Shown: piece by piece, positions 22,398 through 23,839 of the stretch
How the letters are laid out: each line of letters starts with the position of its first letter
Numbering within the stretch: position 1 is the first letter of the stretch
IMG/VR virus record: IMGVR_UViG_3300042463_000316
Span: 1-23,839 of that record
Direction: 5' to 3' (one strand)
Origin: a virus
DNA length: 23,839 nt
Notes under the pieces: generated by a model
What the model saw: the letters and a program-made list of their open reading frames with translations, nothing else
Databases searched by the model: none
Told to the model about the DNA's origin: nothing
Translations under genes and position numbers: made by a program

Positions 22398-23107
22398 ACG
22401 TTTCTAAAATTACTTAATATTTCCACAAAAGTTTCGTGAGGATAAGCTCCTTTGGCTTTATTTGTCCATACGCAAACAAAATGGACATTTCCTTCAACAT
22501 AACCTAATTCGCTATCTATTCTATCTAAAGAAACAAGATAGGGACTTGAAGTCATATCTCTTTTTTCATTATAAGTTCTTGGGCAAAGCATATTCATATT
22601 AGTATATGCACACTTAAAATCTTGTTGCTCTAACAATTCTTGCAGATATTCAATACTTACTTCAAAAGGATAATTTCTTGATTTAGCATTTGCCCTCCAT
22701 CTACCAAATAAAGCATTATGAATATTTTTTGTCCCTCCTTTATTACAATTTCTTGGTTGCCTTTTTCCGCTTGCCCATACTTTTTTAGTTATACTTCCTG
22801 AGCCTACTTCTCTATTTACATTATTCCTGTCAAGAATCATTCTTACTTTTTCAGCACCTATCTTGTATTTTTTACCTAATGCTGTTTGAGTGGCTCCATT
22901 TAAATAATCATTGCACAAATCATCTTCAAAAGAAAATCTTAATAGATTAATATTTTTATACATTTCAGTCTTGCCAAGTATAGCAATGCCGTGCATTTTT
23001 AAAACTCTCCTTACTCTATCAGTTGTTGCATTCAAATCCTTTGCAATTTCATGCATAGGTTTTTTACCATAGTTTGACTTTATATAATCAACATCTAATG
23101 GCTTCAT
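22394..23107 (-). CDS. Free-standing HNH homing endonuclease with two helix-turn-helix domains
   Basis: With the start at 23107 (MKPLDVDYIKSNYGKKPMHE) the product is 237 aa; the frame is open to 23152, but the extra 15 residues (MLTLLYICLMGRWNN) look like read-back into a promoter-like leader. Two helix-turn-helix units come first (IAKDLNATTDRVRRVLKMHG and ALGKKYKIGAEKVRMILDRN). The C-terminal nuclease domain has KCAYTNM, SLDRIDSELGYVEGNVHFVC and WTNKAK, matching an HNH variant seen in phage homing endonucleases, where the DRIDS...GYVxGNV part is the catalytic core. It is inserted between a fibre gene and the 73-aa gene, the normal habit of such selfish genes. Intact, so probably active. Target unknown. 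Confidence 0.85.
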   Translation of the reverse strand: MKPLDVDYIKSNYGKKPMHEIAKDLNATTDRVRRVLKMHGIAILGKTEMYKNINLLRFSFEDDLCNDYLNGATQTALGKKYKIGAEKVRMILDRNNVNREVGSGSITKKVWASGKRQPRNCNKGGTKNIHNALFGRWRANAKSRNYPFEVSIEYLQELLEQQDFKCAYTNMNMLCPRTYNEKRDMTSSPYLVSLDRIDSELGYVEGNVHFVCVWTNKAKGAYPHETFVEILSNFRNV

Positions 23108-23129
23108 ATTATTCCATCTTCCCATTAAA

Positions 23130-23161
23130 CAAATATACAACAATGTAAGCATATTATCAAG
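23130..23161 (-). promoter_or_regulatory. Candidate promoter of the homing endonuclease
   Basis: The minus strand has CTTG at 23161-23158, a 20-nt spacer and TATATTTG at 23137-23130. The second matches the Bacteroidota -7 consensus TAnnTTTG, and the first matches three of four bases of the -33 TTTG. Transcription would begin near 23125, giving a leader of about 18 nt before the ATG at 23107, with GGAAGATGGA ahead of it. This supports the downstream start and an independently expressed gene. Confidence 0.45.
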
Positions 23162-23839
23162 GGATTTGGCGATTTAAACTCGTTTGAAATGCTTGTACAG
23201 CCGTGTAAAAATTAGCTGCTTCGGTGTCGGTTAAGCCGTCTGAAATGTATTGAAATGCTCTTTCTCTGTTTGAAAAATTTGTAGCTGTTCCGTTGTTATT
23301 TCTTGCAGCAATGTAATAGTTAATAAGAACATTTGTTGATAAATTAATTATACTATTAGACCATGTATTTGTTAAAACACCATTTCTAAATCTTTTTAAT
23401 TGATTAGATGCTTGATTCAACGAATGCAATCCTCTTGTGTCTCCACCTAAAAAAGAAAATTCACCACCTCCATATCTTAGGTAGCCGTTTGTATCTAATC
23501 TTGGATAATCGTAAATATTTCCAGGACCTTGATTTACACCGAATTCATTACCGCTAATACTATTTGTTCTCAAATAATATCCCCAATTAAAATTTGTATA
23601 ATCTGAATTTGATGGTTGAAATTTAGTATCAGCAAAAGCATTTGTACCATTCGGCAATGCCCCGTTAGCTGAATGTGTCCACCCTCCATTAAACACTAAC
23701 CTAAACGCCGCATCAGTGTCAAGTGGATTTTTCAAGTTGAACTTATGCTGACTAGCTGTACCTCCAACAAACGGATACAACGCTTTCATCTTTGACCATA
23801 CTCCGTAACCTTTCAAGTCAGTAACAAGCGTGTTAATAG
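23157..23839 (-). CDS. Fibre-like protein, C-terminal lectin-like domain, 5' end outside window
   Basis: The frame is open to the right edge (INTLVTDLKGYGVWSKMKAL upstream of the TTG at 23816), so this is the 3' part of a longer gene, with 227 complete codons seen before the stop. The visible part is a LamG/concanavalin-like domain of the type common at the C-terminus of phage adhesins: LYPFVGGTASQHKFNLKNP, AFRLVFNGGWTHSANGALP, then LNQASNQLKRFRNG, INYYIAARNNNGTATNFS and the closing ISDGLTDTEAANFYTAVQAF. This fold binds glycans in other proteins; here it probably contacts the host surface (inference). The TGA lies just upstream of the homing endonuclease. Confidence 0.8.
   Translation of the reverse strand, partial: INTLVTDLKGYGVWSKMKALYPFVGGTASQHKFNLKNPLDTDAAFRLVFNGGWTHSANGALPNGTNAFADTKFQPSNSDYTNFNWGYYLRTNSISGNEFGVNQGPGNIYDYPRLDTNGYLRYGGGEFSFLGGDTRGLHSLNQASNQLKRFRNGVLTNTWSNSIINLSTNVLINYYIAARNNNGTATNFSNRERAFQYISDGLTDTEAANFYTAVQAFQTSLNRQIP

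Noticed and set aside
23108-23152. First ATG of the endonuclease frame at 23152
   Set aside because: The extra residues are hydrophobic and atypical, and they cover a promoter-like element; the ATG at 23107 begins directly before the helix-turn-helix region. Not excluded.
1-23839. Stop-codon reassignment, as known in some crAss-like lineages
   Set aside because: TAA, TGA and TAG all end genes at natural places (for example TGA at 13409, 15353, 16052, 22176; TAG at 14510), and no gene needs read-through.

Overview
The window reads as part of the genome of a tailed phage of Bacteroidota, most likely a crAss-like (Crassvirales-type) podovirus of a flavobacterium-like host. The DNA is AT-rich. 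Every supported gene lies on the minus strand, packed end to end with ATGA or TAATG junctions. Two large proteins have crAss-type character: a muzzle/stabilization-like protein of 1488 aa and a giant glycine-motif cargo-like protein of at least 2084 aa. Between them and the lysis genes sits an IHF-like virion protein of the kind annotated as IHF subunit in crAss-like genomes. The host guess rests on scarce Shine-Dalgarno sequences, TAnnTTTG promoter-like boxes, an FSQ-type signal peptide and phage families known from Bacteroidota. All three stop codons (TAA, TGA, TAG) end genes normally, so no stop recoding is needed. No portal, terminase, major capsid, polymerase, integrase, tRNA or CRISPR is visible here.

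Layout in transcription order, from the right end to the left. (1) 23839-17542 is an adsorption/fibre region. It holds the C-terminal part of a fibre-like protein with a lectin-like fold, a free-standing HNH homing endonuclease with its own promoter-like sequence, a 73-aa protein, a 417-aa DAFGRLRVS-type virion protein, a 98-aa protein with a strong ribosome binding site, a collagen-like short fibre, a 732-aa BspA-type leucine-rich-repeat protein with 17 repeats, and a 52-aa partner that a simple ORF scan misses. (2) 17521-16643 encodes a calcineurin-like metallophosphoesterase. (3) 16567-13409 is a lysis and envelope cassette of eight genes: a unimolecular-spanin-like lipoprotein, three single-span small membrane proteins (two of them paralogues), a membrane-anchored coiled-coil protein overlapping by 86 nt a secreted protein in an Rz/Rz1-like layout, a two-span holin-like protein, and an endolysin candidate with a peptidoglycan-binding domain and an L,D-transpeptidase-like HxxG/SxGC domain. 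(4) 13412-13111 holds two very small genes (52 and 46 aa). (5) 13086 to the left end is the neck/tail and cargo module: two ring/adaptor-like proteins, the IHF-like protein, a 97-aa acidic protein, the muzzle-like protein and the giant cargo-like protein, which runs off the left edge.

How they may work together (inference): module 5 builds the portal-proximal neck, the tail muzzle and the internal cargo that leaves with the DNA. Module 1 provides receptor binding, with the LRR protein as the most distinctive adhesin. Module 3 takes down the three envelope layers at the end of infection. Names in module 5 come from family recognition by eye; no database search was run. The left 6.2 kb looks empty if only complete ORFs are considered, but it is one open minus-strand reading frame, checked at many points.
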